This document shows, piece by piece, positions 25,701 to 38,966 of a stretch of DNA of 64,000 bases; positions within the stretch are counted from its first letter, which is position 1, and each line of letters begins with the position of its first letter. The stretch lies in assembly GCA_016617855.1 (NCBI GenBank), contig JAECUM010017574.1, positions 1 through 64,000 of the forward strand. The letters run 5' to 3'. A model generated the notes under the pieces. It saw only the letters and a list, made by a program, of their open reading frames with translations, did not search any database and had not been told where the DNA came from. Made by a program: the position numbers and the translations under genes. Source of the DNA: Megalonaias nervosa (Eukaryota; Mollusca; Bivalvia; Unionida; Unionidae).

Positions 25701-28700
25701 TAATAAAACAGGTGGAGATATCGCTGCTTCACTGGGAAAATTACCAGGAGCTCCATGGGATAAGTATCCTGGCGATAAGCAATAATTATTGATATCCAAT
25801 TTGACGAACCAGATCAGCCAAAACCTGGAAAGTATCCAACAAATGCGATTGATCAAGAATGCCACGTTCATGAGGTTGCGTATAAAAATAAGGATTTACA
25901 ACAACGACATATTGCGGATGTGAAGATGATTTACTCGTTAAATTCCATAAAAAATAAATCTCTCAGAGAAAAACTTGCTAGCTTCCTAATGAAATCTGAG
26001 ATGAAAGGTAAACTAGTGCTATTGCCGGTAATTAATCAACCTATTATTGCAGTAATAATGGAATCGATTTATTATAGCCCAAGAGGATATAGGAAGAGTA
26101 GAGCAGCGATTATTAAACTTGCTGATCCGGCAGGTGTCGCACGTTCTGTTGCGCAGATTTATCAGCACAACAGGCAGTAATTCAAATTCAACTACTGCCA
26201 CCTAAAATACTTCTGTACGCACATTTTGATGTCAGCACTAACAATGAGGTTCATCAGGCAGACATTTTGTTTTTACCACATGATACTATTGAAACTGGCA
26301 GACGTCAATCACGCACATACAAATATGCGTTGACTGTCGTAGACGTTGCAAGTAGATATAAGGAAGCCTCTATCAACTAAAAGTGCAGCTGAAGTTACAT
26401 CTGCGTTTGCACGAATTTGTCAACGAGGACCCAGACCACGAGGTGGTCTGCGATGGCCACAGTTGCTACAGGTTGATCCTGGCAAAGAATTTCTTGGTGC
26501 AGTAACGTCGATGATGAAACAACATAACGTCAAAATCAGACGAGGACACACCGCAATTCATCGCTATCAGGCAATCGTTGAGCGATTTAATCGAACACTT
26601 GTTGAGCGATTGTTTGGATATCAGTATGCGCAGGAAATATCCTTGAATAAAGGTCAGAAAGACAAGAGATCTCGAGAATGGGTTACAAGACTACCAGGTA
26701 TGATAGCTGCGTTAAATAATGAAATTACTCGTGTAACTTCTATGAAACCAGTCAATGCGATCACAAAAAACATTATACCAAAACAATGACATGACTCCTT
26801 CTCAAAACAGCCAGTACTAGATAATGTGACTCTCAGTTATTTATATGAACCTGGTGAACATGAAGGTGGTAAAAAAAGAGCGACTGACCGAATCTGGAGT
26901 GGAACCACACATACAATTTCCAGCGTAGTAAGGTCCACTGGTATACCTGCAATTTACAAACTAGATCCAACTGCTCCTCAACGTAGATTGTACGTGAAGA
27001 ATTACAAGTAATTCCTGAAGATACACAATTACCACAGCCTTCACTTTTGTGAACTGACTCCAGGGCGCCAGCGCCCCGAGGTCGATTACACTCAAGATAG
27101 GTCATCATCACATTTTCACGTGTGTGACCGAGACTACTATTAACTCTATCCACATTAAACTGTCGTGGGTCATTATGAGAATATAGCCACAACATTACTG
27201 TGTTACAGCTTGTTTAATGATTATTCCGCCGCTGTTTCAGTGCCATGATAAATTCAGGACCGAGATTAAAGTCGCGATGATTGTTTTTTTATCATATTGC
27301 TGATAACTAGCTAATTTGTTTCTTACTACATCATCGCCATTGCAGGTAGTTTGATTACTATTTACCGTAAAGTCTGCTATAACCTTCCACAGCTGAGATA
27401 TTCTTCTGACGCGAGACACTGCCAGATAAACTAAATTTGACCATTCAATATGATCATCGACAATCCAATCTTTGTATTGGAAATAGTTAATCCTTGTGAC
27501 GAATGAATCATTGGAGCACATCCTAGCGTACATGGAGATTAATCCACCGTTAACCCGCTCTCCACAACATCAACAGGAACCAAAACAATATAATTTGTAC
27601 AAGATTTTGTTTTTCCCCTAACCTCGGAATTTCAACATCGATATCTTGTCGTCACGTATCTGCTTGGCCATAACACGATGGTACAGGTAGATCTGAAAAT
27701 TTTTCTATATATAACAGAAATAATTGCTGCTCAAGTAAATCACGAACTATCTTTCGACTTGCAACTATCAAATCAGCAGGATTCCATAAATTCCAAAAAT
27801 CATTCATAGAAGTTTCTGGAATTACTTCACGCATTATTTCACATTCTGTTTTATCTGGCTGCAGTCTGATTAATTTTTTGAACTCTTTTAATGGGATTGA
27901 TTATGGGGAGTGTGTACAATTTAAAGTTATGTGTTGAACGAAGAGAAGACCCTTGCTGTAAATAGCTTGAATTTGTATATAATGATGTAAATATGCTACT
28001 ATGGTGTATTGTGCCGTCCACAGAAGTAAGTATATATATTGTGCCGTCTTGAGAATTAAGTTAGTTAAGATTGTGTGTTGTGCCGTCCTTAAAATTAAGG
28101 ACGGCACAACACACAATTAAGAATTGGAAAATTCAACACGCAATTAAGAATTGGAAAATTCAATAAAATAAAATTGAACTGAATTTTGATCAATTTTTAC
28201 TGAATTTTGATCAATTTTTACTGATTTTTATTGAAGTTTCTAAAGACTTTCAATTTCTCTAATAAAATCAAATAAAGAAGGAAGTCGGGTTTTGACCACA
28301 AAAGTTTGAAAATCTGACTGAAAAACAATGATTTTTTTTTGACTTTTCAATCCTGAAGAATGACAAAATTGGTCAAAAAACAGGCAAAAAACAATTTTTC
28401 AGACTTAACAGAGAAAATAAAAATTTTCTTATAATATTTATTCTGGTTCTAATAGTTTTATTCTGATTCTGATTCTTTTAATTTTGCCGGGTTACATCCC
28501 AGAGAGTATGGGCGGTTTAAGGCAAGAATGTGCATAATTCAGAATTTGACTCTATCGCACACAATCTTAATAATATGTTCTCTCTGCAGCTCATTTAACT
28601 GTTCCCGCTTTAACAACAATTCTTCATCGCCATAATCATCAATAAGTATATTAGCACTAAACTTTTCTGTATGTGGAAGTGTCAAGATTCTTCTGACGGC

Positions 28701-31700
28701 ACTTTTGATTACCTCTTTGTTGAATACAAAAACTCTCCCGTGTTGGTACATTATATAATACCACATAAATAATTGCTTGTGAGATCTTAGATCTTAGATA
28801 TTCATACTCAGAAACATATTATTTATTATAAGATTTTTTTTTTTACTTTACAAAATCTTGATTTTGAAGATCTACGATGACGCCCTACGAGGGTAAAGAT
28901 CTACGATGACGCTCAATAAGCATGAAGATCTACGATGACGTTCTACGAACGCACATACAAATTTATATTAAAAAATTGTCCTCTTAAATCAAGCAGGTAT
29001 CCGCACTGGTCAGTAAGTGTGAAATGTATCCGTGACATAAGCGGGTTATGACATCGCAGATAAACCGGATTAACAGGTTCTAACACTATCAAAAATCCGG
29101 GTGGAGCTTGAGGAGTGAATGTGTATAAAATGTATCCCTTCTGGGCCTGACTGGATTCTTCAAAGTCTACTTGATAGCTGCCATCAATCGCATCATATAC
29201 AAGATTGACTCTGATCGTTGACGTGATTGCGACAACACCTGGTGAAATATGACGACCTCCACCGTATGGATCATTGTTGAGCTTGAGGATGTCTGCCAGC
29301 AGTGATATTTTTCTCTATGATTCTAATACCGCTGAAAAATATTCATCGATGGCATCGATGACGGCCTTTACTAGCTCGTCGATGTTAAATCCGGGTAATA
29401 CAAATCTTGGTAATTCGTCTTCTGTAATCTGGTAGTGTCTTAGAAACAAATGCTTAAGTGTTGTCGTGTGAGATGGGCTAGGATCAGTATCATCATCGTC
29501 GACAATTGCTGTTTCGACGAGAATCAGATTGAAAAACTCGAAGTCTGATCTTACTTGGTTTAGATGTTGTATCGTTGCAATGATCTGTTGATGTGTATCA
29601 TCGTTGTAGTATTGTGCTATACTGGAAAATAAACTTCGTAGATCACCGAGCACTCGTTGGTGTTCAGATATTATCGCGTCGGAAAAATCTTTAATGAGTT
29701 TTTCGTCGACGATCGGATTTTTATCGTTGTCGTAAGTATATATGGTTCTTGCTATCTTAGAAAGCCTTGTACCAACAGTTGCAATAAAATAAAGTGTTTC
29801 ATCGTTTACTCGTGCATTTATATACGACCATGGAATTTTTTTCGATACTCTGGAAGTTTCAAAAATATTCGTTTATTTTGAAAGTAATCATCGTGTTGAG
29901 GCTGCGGTATCGCTGCAGGTGCTCATGGTTGTACTTCTGGCCATCCTAACACAGTTCGGATCGACGACTGATATATATCGAGGCTGTAGTCAGACGTTGA
30001 TATTTCTATCGCGGCTGATAACGTTGGTTCGTGAACCGTGATAGAGATCTTGGATTATTTTCCTGTGATAGATTTGATTCTGCGCTAGAACTCATCGTTG
30101 ATCTGTTCCAATTGATAACTGCCCGTAGATATACTCACTACTTGCCAATCGGGGTTCCATTTTTTTTTTAATACGAAAACACTAATGAATTATTTGCTTG
30201 CAACCCACCGAATGACTTTGATATAACATTTGGCTAACTATGATACACTCGCAATTGTGCTAGTGCAATTTCTTTCGCTGGGTTCCAAGGGTTGTTATCG
30301 ACGGAGGCGGAAGTGGGAGTTAAGCACCCACTTCCCTTGGAAATCCCCCAATGGCTTGCGCCTGAGAGCGTCTCTGACAACCAAATCCAGCTCCAGGCCT
30401 TCAAGAGTGGCTTAACTACTAAGCCCGGCAGAACCTGTTTAAACTGACTGGAGAAGGGATGAAAGGCGAGTTTCTGGCTCCCAAAACCAGACGCTTCTGG
30501 CAGATGGGGCTCGTTAACCTTGGGTGGTCGCCCATCTAGGAGAAGGCAAACTCCGACTTCAGACCTCCGCTGCCTTGCGACTGTAACCTCCCATGTGAAA
30601 GGCTAAGGGATTAAACCCCAACAGAAAATCCGGAGACGGTGTCCCTAAGAGGACTTGGCATTGCTTTCAGTGTCATCTAGGCAACTCCTGCGACCCCACT
30701 GGTGCTATGACGTATCGGCTTGTCCTTTCCCTTGGATCCATCAGCTGCATGGAGAGGGGGATTCGGCTGCATGGGCAAGAGCTGATTCTCCATATCACCT
30801 TGCCCAGGCTTGCTCCATGGAGAGGACACTCTAGCTTCGCCTCACAGCGTCGACACTGGAAGCAACAATTTACCGGTTATAAGTCACCGCTCTATTGGCG
30901 CCAGGGGTTGGTTTCGGCGGTGGGAGAGACCAACAGGTCTCATTGGACAGCTACCCCCCGCCTCAAGCTGGGCAGCACCCAGCCAATAAGGTGCCGTCCC
31001 GCCACAATTCGCCTGCCTTGCTGGGTGCGTAATGTTGAAGGTACTCGAATACCCGACAAGCGGACTGCAACTACTGCACCAAAAGCCACGAAAGAAAACC
31101 AACAAGGAAACCTCCAGTCCTCAAGCTATGTACCTGGAATGTCCGGACCATGCTGACTTGGCTCTCAGATGACCTCAGCGATGTTCGAAAGACTTCAGTA
31201 ATCAACGATGAACTAGCATGACTTAAGGTCGACATCGCCTCACTACAGGAGACATGGCGACCAGATTCCGGTCCCTCAGAGAGAAGAACTACACGTTCTT
31301 CCGGCAAGGAAAGAGTGCCGACGAGGCCAGAGTGTTTGATATTGGATTCGCCGTCAGAAACTCTCTGCTGCGATGATAGAACCCTGCCAACAAAGAAACG
31401 GAAGACTGTTATCTCTCCGCCTCCATACTACAACCGGGCCTGTCAACCTGATCAGCGTTTACGCTCCCACACTAAGCACCACCGCAGATACTAAGAATGA
31501 GTTTTACGACGAGTTAGACTCGCTCATCGATAAAATTCCCAAGGAAGAGAACTTGATATTACTTTGCGCCTCCAACGCTAGGGTGGGTGCCGACCATGAC
31601 TCTTGGCCTTCCTGTCTTGGCAAGTTTGGCATTGGGAAGATGAATGAGAACGGGCAGCGACTCCTAGAGATGTGAGCTTACCACGACCTCAGCATCACCA

Positions 31701-34700
31701 ATTCATTCTTTCAGACAAAGCCACAGCACAAAGTGTCTTGGAGGCATCCCCGGTCCAAACACTGGCGCCAGCTGAACTTGATCATCACGGGACGGTCTGC
31801 CATGTAGGGTGTGCTTCTTATCCGTATCTTCCACAGCGCTGACTGCGACACCGATTACTCGCTGGTGTGCTGCAAAAAGGAAGCTTCAGCCAAAAGAGAT
31901 CCACCGCCCTAGGCAAGAGGGTAAACCATGCATTGATGCGAGCAAGACGTCATATCCAGGCAATGGTTGAGGAATTCAGTTATGCCTTCTTCAAAGCGTT
32001 CGATTCAGAACCTCCCAACGGCAGTGCCAAAGAGATATGGGATCACATCAGAGAGACTGTGTACAGCACAAGCACACGGATCTTCGGTAAGAAGCAGTCA
32101 AAGACCAACGACTGGTTTGAGGCCAACTCCGCCTCACGCATGCCAGCCATAGAAGAGCGTCGCAGTGCCCACCTGGATTACATGCGAACCCCCCCCCCTT
32201 TGTCAGAGGACACTACAGGCATACAGGTCTACTAGAAGCAAAGTGTAGAGGTTAGCATGGCAGTGCGCCAATGAATACTGGTTTCAGATCTGTCAGAGCA
32301 TCCATTCAGCAGCAGATATCGAAAACATCAGAGGCATGTACGATGGCATAAAGAAAGCAATGGGTCCCACGAAGAAAGTGACAGCACCACTGAAGTCTGC
32401 CGCAGACGACACCATCCATGACAAGGGCAAGCAGATGGTGCGTTAGGTGGAGTTCTACTCTGAACTGTACTCCAGACAGAACCACGTGAGCAACTATGCC
32501 CTCAACGACATTGAAAACCTCCCTCTTATGGCGGAACTGGACGAGAAACCTATTGTGGCAAAACTAAAGAATGCCGTACAGAAACTGTCTTTAGGTAAAT
32601 GCCCAGGGAAGGATGGTATCCCAGCAGAAGTCAACAAGTGCGGCTGCAGCGTGCTGCTCACACACCTGCATGACCTTCTCTGCCAGTGCTGGGATGAAGG
32701 TGCAGAGCCACAAGACATGAGAGACGCCAACATCGTAACCCTGAACAAGAACAAGGGCGACAGAAGCGACTGCAACAACTACAGGGGCATATCCGTTCTC
32801 ATCATCGTGGGTAAAGTCTTCGCACGCATCATCCTGAACAGACTTTATACGCTTGCTGACAGAGTTTATCCAGAGTCGCAGTGCGGGTTCCGCGCAGAGA
32901 GGTCCACAATTGACATGATCTTCTCCATCAGGCAAATGCAGGAGAAGTGCAGAGAACAACACAGACCCCTCTTCGTTGCCTTTATAGACTTCACTAAGGT
33001 GTTCGATCTGATCAGCAGAGACGGACTCTTCACAACCCTGGCGAAGATTGGATGCCCTCCAAAGCTGCTAAGCATGGTCCAGTCCTTCCACGACGATATG
33101 GAAGACACAGTGCAGTACGATGGCTCAACGTCCGACCCTTTCGATATCCGCAGCGGAGTGAAACAAGGCTGCGTCCTTGCCCCACGCTCTTCGGCATCTT
33201 CTTCGCTGTCCTGTTCAAGTAAGCATTTGGGACGTCCATAGAAGGGATCTACCTGCACATGCGATCAGACGGGAGACTGTTCAACCTGGCACGACTGAAG
33301 GCAAAGAGCAAAGTGCAAAAAGCAGCCATCAGGGACATGCTCTTTGCAGACGATATTGCTCTCTCTAGCCACTCACGCAGAAGCTGAGCTACAGCGCCTG
33401 ATGGACCGCTTGCTAAAGCATGCGATGAGCTTGGGTTGACCATCAGCCAAAAGAAAACCAACCTGATGGCTCAGGACGTGGATCCCCTCAGCATCATCAT
33501 CAAAAACTACGAACTAGAGGTAGTCAGTCAGTTCACATACCTCGGCTCTACCATCAACAGAAACCTCTCGCTCGATGCTGAGCTCAAGAAGCGGATTGGA
33601 AAAGCATCAAGAACTCTCTCCAGGTTGTTGCCGAGAGTGTGGAACAACGGCATGCTGACCCTGAACACTAAGATCTCCGTGTACTGTGCTTGTGTGTTAA
33701 GCACTCTCCTGTACGTCAGTGAAACTTGGACAGTGTACGCCTCACAGGAGAAAAGACAGAGCACCTTTCACATGAGATGCCTCCGACGCATACTCGGGAT
33801 CACCTGGAGCGATCGAGTGACAAACAACGAGGTGCTTGTACGTGCCAAGATTCCCAGAATGGTCATACTCCTCCGCCAACATCGCATCAGATGGCTGGGC
33901 CATGTACGTCGGATGGATGACGGACGGATCCCCAGAGACCTTCTTTCTTCGAAGCATGCCTCTGGCAAAAGAACGATCAGACGGCCACATCTCCACTACA
34001 AGGATGTCTGCAAGCGCGTCATGAAAGTCCTTGACATCGATGTCAACACCTGGGACTAGCTGCTCTAGATAGGTCCAGCTGGCGACATTCTCTGATCACT
34101 GGTCTGAAAGCCGACGAGGACAAGCTACTCTTGCTAGCCGATGAAAAGCGATCTCAAAGGAAGAAGAAGCAGCTCCAACCTACACCAGACTAAACCTTCA
34201 AGTGCAGCAAGTGCAGCAAGGACTACCACTCCCGTGATGGTCTCCATAGCCACAGCAGACGCTGCACAACCACCACCGGGACATCTCTCATGGGCGCACT
34301 TCCATCGTCTCTCGAGACTAACGGATGCCAACATTTCCTTCGCTGGAATTGCAGTTGGAAAGCTAACTTTGAACTTGGGATTGGTGGAGCTTGCTGATAT
34401 CATCTTGGTTTTTGGAGGAGTCGTATAAGCGACAATCTGTTGTAGGAATTCTTGCGACATTATTATTTTTCGAATTGGAGGTCTAATATCGTTTCTTGCA
34501 GCTCTTGATTTCGTCATCGACTGTGTCATTGTCTCATTGTAAATCTTAATCATTTCTGTGAATTCCTGACCTGATGATATCAAGGAAGATAATTTTACGT
34601 ATGTGCGTGTTGACGTTTGCAACTTTATTGTATAATAGTGTAATTTATCAACCGCGCACGTGGATATTTTATTGCGATGCTATTAAGAATACCAGCATTT

Positions 34701-36079
34701 CCCGTTGCAACTGAAACACCAATTCCTATCACTAGTGCTATCACGTATGTAGCTGAAAATGTGCCGATGACCGATACTGTTCCAGCTATGACCGCAGATA
34801 CAAAATTATACAATTATATCAGTAACAACGACTCGTCTGCGGTACTTTTTTTTTTGTTTGTTTGTTTTTGTTTTACTCTATACTCGTCGATGATATTTTT
34901 CAGTTGGGTATGCCACGAACACACTTGCTCGTATCTGAAATGTTGCGCTGCGACATCAATCGATTAATTCATTATATAAATTGTTAAATTTTAAGTAGGT
35001 GGTATGCTGGATACGAAATCAAGACACCAGCAGTACAACCCCGGGGCGCCTTTTTCTTCTGGTTCTACCACGAATGTTTCCTGGTCGTTTTGATCCAGTG
35101 CTACTAACATGGATCCAGAAGATCCGCCTGACGAAGTCAGGACTGGATAACGCCGTGAAATTGTGGTATATATTCTAAATGTTGCAATGGCGAGTACTGA
35201 TCATCTGTATATGCCTGTAACCTCAGCGCTATGTTTGATGGATTTATTGAGTGGTGTCCATAATGCTGATCCAGACGCTACTGCAGGTACTACACCATCG
35301 GTAATCTTTTTGATGTCAGAGAGTTTAATATCAATAACCGGTGGATTTCCAAACAATTTATAAATGGTTTTATTTGTGTTTCTGCAAAAATTTGTAAACT
35401 CGTTTACGTGAGTAGTATAATCAGATCTGAACGTGGCCAATCCATCATTGATTGTCATTAACGAGGACATCATCGGGATGTTGCTATTGTCGACGTATTT
35501 CTTCGTTGCAGAGTCATCGTTTGATTTTGGTTCTCTAAGAACAGTAAGTTTATTATTAGCCATATTGAGAGAACCAGCCATTGTATCACCGGTGGACAGT
35601 AAATGATCATTGATCTCAGTTCTGATTATGGCGTCATTGTTGTGTACATATTTTTTTGTTGCCACATCATTGTCTGATTTTGGTTCTTTCACATTGGTAA
35701 TTGTATTTTTGCTTATTTTTGCTTATGTTGAGATCACAAAAAAAGCAAAAAAGCAAACATGTTGAGATCACAGACCGCTCCGGTGGCCTAGTGATTAGAG
35801 CGTTCTCCTCGGATGCGAGAGGTCGTGGGTTCAAACCCCGGCCAAGCCATACCAAAGACTTTAAAAATGGAACTAACAGCTGTCTCGCTTGGTGCTCAGC
35901 ATTAAGAGGTTAGTGCTAGCACTGGTCGGACTGGTGTCAGGATAATGTGACTGGGTGGGACATCATGCCACATGTCTGCGGCATGATGCCCCAGTGCTAG
36001 ACATCACTATAAACTGTCACACTGCAGACATCGTAGCGGTATGACTGAAAAATTGTTAAAGCTACGTTAAAAATCTAAA

Positions 36080-36151
<72 letters not shown>

Positions 36152-38679
36152 TGAGATCACCATATATAATATCTCCAATTCTTCTGATTCGTCCAGTAAT
36201 CTCTCCCATAAGTGTTAGAATTAATTCGTTCGAGCTTTAATTTTACCGTTTTTAGTAAACACCACGAAGTTATCTTCGGTCGCACCTGGAACCCGGAGAA
36301 TAATATCTGTCAACAGGATATTCCTCGTCTTTAGCCGTCCTTGTTTATCGTGAAAACAACGACATCATTGTTTTGTCTGAGAACATAACAGCGATTGCTC
36401 TGTAATTAGGAATAACTCCTCTTGCCACAAGAACTCGAAAATGTATATCAACGACAGATTGTCTAAACAAATCCAAATGTTCCAGTGCGAAATAATAGAC
36501 TGGATATAATGTCGTAAAATCCCAATGAGATATTTGCAAACCAGAATCAACATTTTGATCAGCCCCAGCTTCGCACTGCTAAAAGAGACCGCCGTAAAGC
36601 TGAGAGGCTTTGATTTTCCACCAGACTAACTATTTATAAGCAAATCTATGAAGCCGCTAAGAAGAATGTCACAAACATAGTCCATGCAACGAAACCAGCC
36701 CACTACAGTACTAAGATCACGGAAAGTTTCAGCTGCAAAGAGCTATTCGAGATTACTAAGAAGCTAATGTCAAGGAACAAATGTACACCACTTCCAACTA
36801 CGTTCTCTCTAGTCGACCTTCCGGACCTGTTTGCAAATTTCTTCCGTGACAAAGTACAAACCATCAGAGATAAACTTGACAACAAAGTTTCAATTGACTT
36901 GTCACCATACAGTTGCGATACAGAATTTCAGCGGCTACCGTTAGCAGCATTTGAACCTGTATCTATGGATTTAGTACGTACAATCGTGATGAAGAGTGCA
37001 CCAAAGTCATGTGAACTTGATCCTATTCCGACATCACTGCTTCTTGAGTGCTTAGATCCAATATTGCCTGCACTAACTGATGTCATTAATACCTCTCTCT
37101 CATCCGGGGAATTCCCATAATTTTTCAAAAACTGCCATTGTAACGCCTTTGCTGAAGAAACCAACACTCGACCATAACGATTTAAAGAACTACCGCCCAG
37201 TTTCTAATCTCCCATTCATGTCAAAAATCTTAGAAAAGTTGTTCTATCCCAACTTGTATCTCATCTGAATTCAAACAGTCTTTTTAGCAATGTACAGTCT
37301 GCATATCGCCCTTGCCACAGTACTGAAACTACTCTTCTGAAAGTAGTTAATGACCTTCTCTCTGCTTTGGATAGCGGAAAGATTACAGTCCTCACTCTCC
37401 TTGACTTGTCTGCAGCATTTGACACAATAGACTATGATATATTACTTCACCGTCTCCAGCATGCATTTGGCATTCACGATATAGCCTTACTATGGTTCAA
37501 GTCCTAATTGGTCAACAGGACACAAATTGTGTCCGCAAATGGAAAACACTCCAGCCCAGTTGATCTATGTTGTGGTGTTCCACAGGGGTCTGTTCTTGGA
37601 CCTGTTCTCTTCATTCCATACAATTAACCACTCTCAAGTGTCATAGATCATCATCCAGCGTCTCGCCAATTGTATGCTGATGACACCCAAATATACAAAT
37701 CTAGCCACCCAACTGAAGTTGAAGCTACCATCCAAGACGTACATTTCCGATGTGAAACCATGAATGACATGTAACAAGCTGCAGATGAATGATGATAAAA
37801 CTGAAGCCATTCTGATTACAACACAAACACTTTCTCATTCACATCCTTTACCTCAGACAATAAATATCAGCAACACCAATATTAAATTCACACAGTCAGT
37901 ACGAAACCTAGGTGTTACTCTCAACAGTACTCTCTCATTGCACCAACATGTCATGAACATATGCAAGGCTGCATATCTTGAGCTGAGACGCATCAGCTCC
38001 ATTCACAAGTATCTTTCAGTTGATGCCACTAAAACACTTGTGTGTTCCTTATTAGTTTCAAGACTGGACTATTGTAACTCAGTTCTGTCTGGTTCGTCTC
38101 AATATCTACTCCAGAAACTTCAAAAAGTTCAAAACACAGCTTCTCGGATCATCCTTAGAGTAACACGATCAGAGCACGCCTTCCCCCTGCTATGTATCCT
38201 ACACTGGCTATCCATTCGATCCAGAATTAAAAACAAAATTTGTTTTCTGTGCTACGTTTCACTGACGGGCTCCAGTCCAACATACCTATCTGACCTCTCC
38301 CATGTGTACACACCAGCAAGATACTTACGCTCCTCTTCTAACACTCGTATTCTCATTATTCCCACTATGAAAATGAAATCATATGGACAAAGTTATTTTG
38401 CATACCAGGGCCCAGCAACGTGGAACGAATTGCCAACTGAACTTATACGCAATGACACAGTGATCTCATTGAAGAGCGCTCTGAAAAGTCACCTATTTCA
38501 ACTGCAAGAACAGACTTTAAAGACCTAATAATGTTTTCTTACTTTAAATATTTACAGAATGTTTTCTGTTTTCTAATTTCGTGGTGTTTGATTTTATTTT
38601 TGTAATCGTATCATTATATATGGTTTTTAAGTGTTGTCAAATGTTGTAGAGCTTCTAAAGATTAGGCGCTATACAAAGT

Positions 38680-38715
<36 letters not shown>

Positions 38716-38870
38716 CACTATTTCGGGCCTGATCAACTCGTAATATATGCGAAATATCCATTTATAACAGTTATCACGACTTACAGAATCATTATGGTAC
38801 TCTGATTTCAAATGTTTTTTTTTCTGATATCAAAACTCACCAAGGCAAACGTAGGTAAGTCTTTCACTGC

Positions 38871-38966
<96 letters not shown>

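Larger units (their letters stand above)
30282..34332 (+). mobile_element. CFDP2/RTE-like LINE nested in the Polinton (4.05 kb)
   Basis: Flanked by a 14-bp target-site duplication: ATTTCTTTCGCTGG (30,268-30,281) and ATTTCCTTCGCTGG (34,333-34,346). In order, plus strand: an apurinic-endonuclease-type domain (about 31,120-31,870: LCTWNVRTM, VYAPT, NARVGADHD); reverse transcriptase (32,447-33,420: FIDFTKVFDLI, GVKQGCVLAP, MLFADDIAL); a C-terminal region ending RWLGHVRRMDDGRIPRDLL and CKRVMKVLDIDVNTWD (33,436-34,059); and a C2H2-like finger KCSKD.H...H at about 34,190-34,262. Several stops and frameshifts (about 31,218, 31,675, 33,180, 33,385) make it inactive. Clade assignment is tentative. Confidence 0.85.
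35201..36560 (-). pseudogene. Polinton fibre-like protein with tail-fibre-type repeats, split by a SINE
   Basis: The minus-strand frame 35,201-35,692 contains two copies of a repeat, EPKSDNDVATKKYV and EPKSNDDSATKKYVDN, each linked to an SLNMANNKLTVL-type segment. This is the pattern of phage tail-fibre repeats and of fibre-like proteins in Polintons/adintoviruses. The C-terminal part after about 35,480 has a different character. Upstream, beyond the SINE (35,772-36,147), minus-strand sequence to about 36,560 reads VDIHFRVLVARGVIPNYRA, probably the same gene. The expected role is surface attachment; it is now disrupted. Described only. Confidence 0.5.

Noticed and set aside
28867..28940. CRISPR array (three repeats, constant spacing)
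   Set aside because: Three 16-bp cores with 13-bp spacers in a eukaryotic transposon; far too short and no cas genes.
33742..33996. Minus-strand frames of 60-130 codons across 32.5-34.0 kb
   Set aside because: Shadows of the plus-strand LINE RT, favoured by its balanced base composition.
35772..35850. Functional tRNA gene
   Set aside because: It has A and B boxes but is followed by a SINE body, a (CA)n tail and a target-site duplication, and has a near-identical second copy at 44.2 kb.
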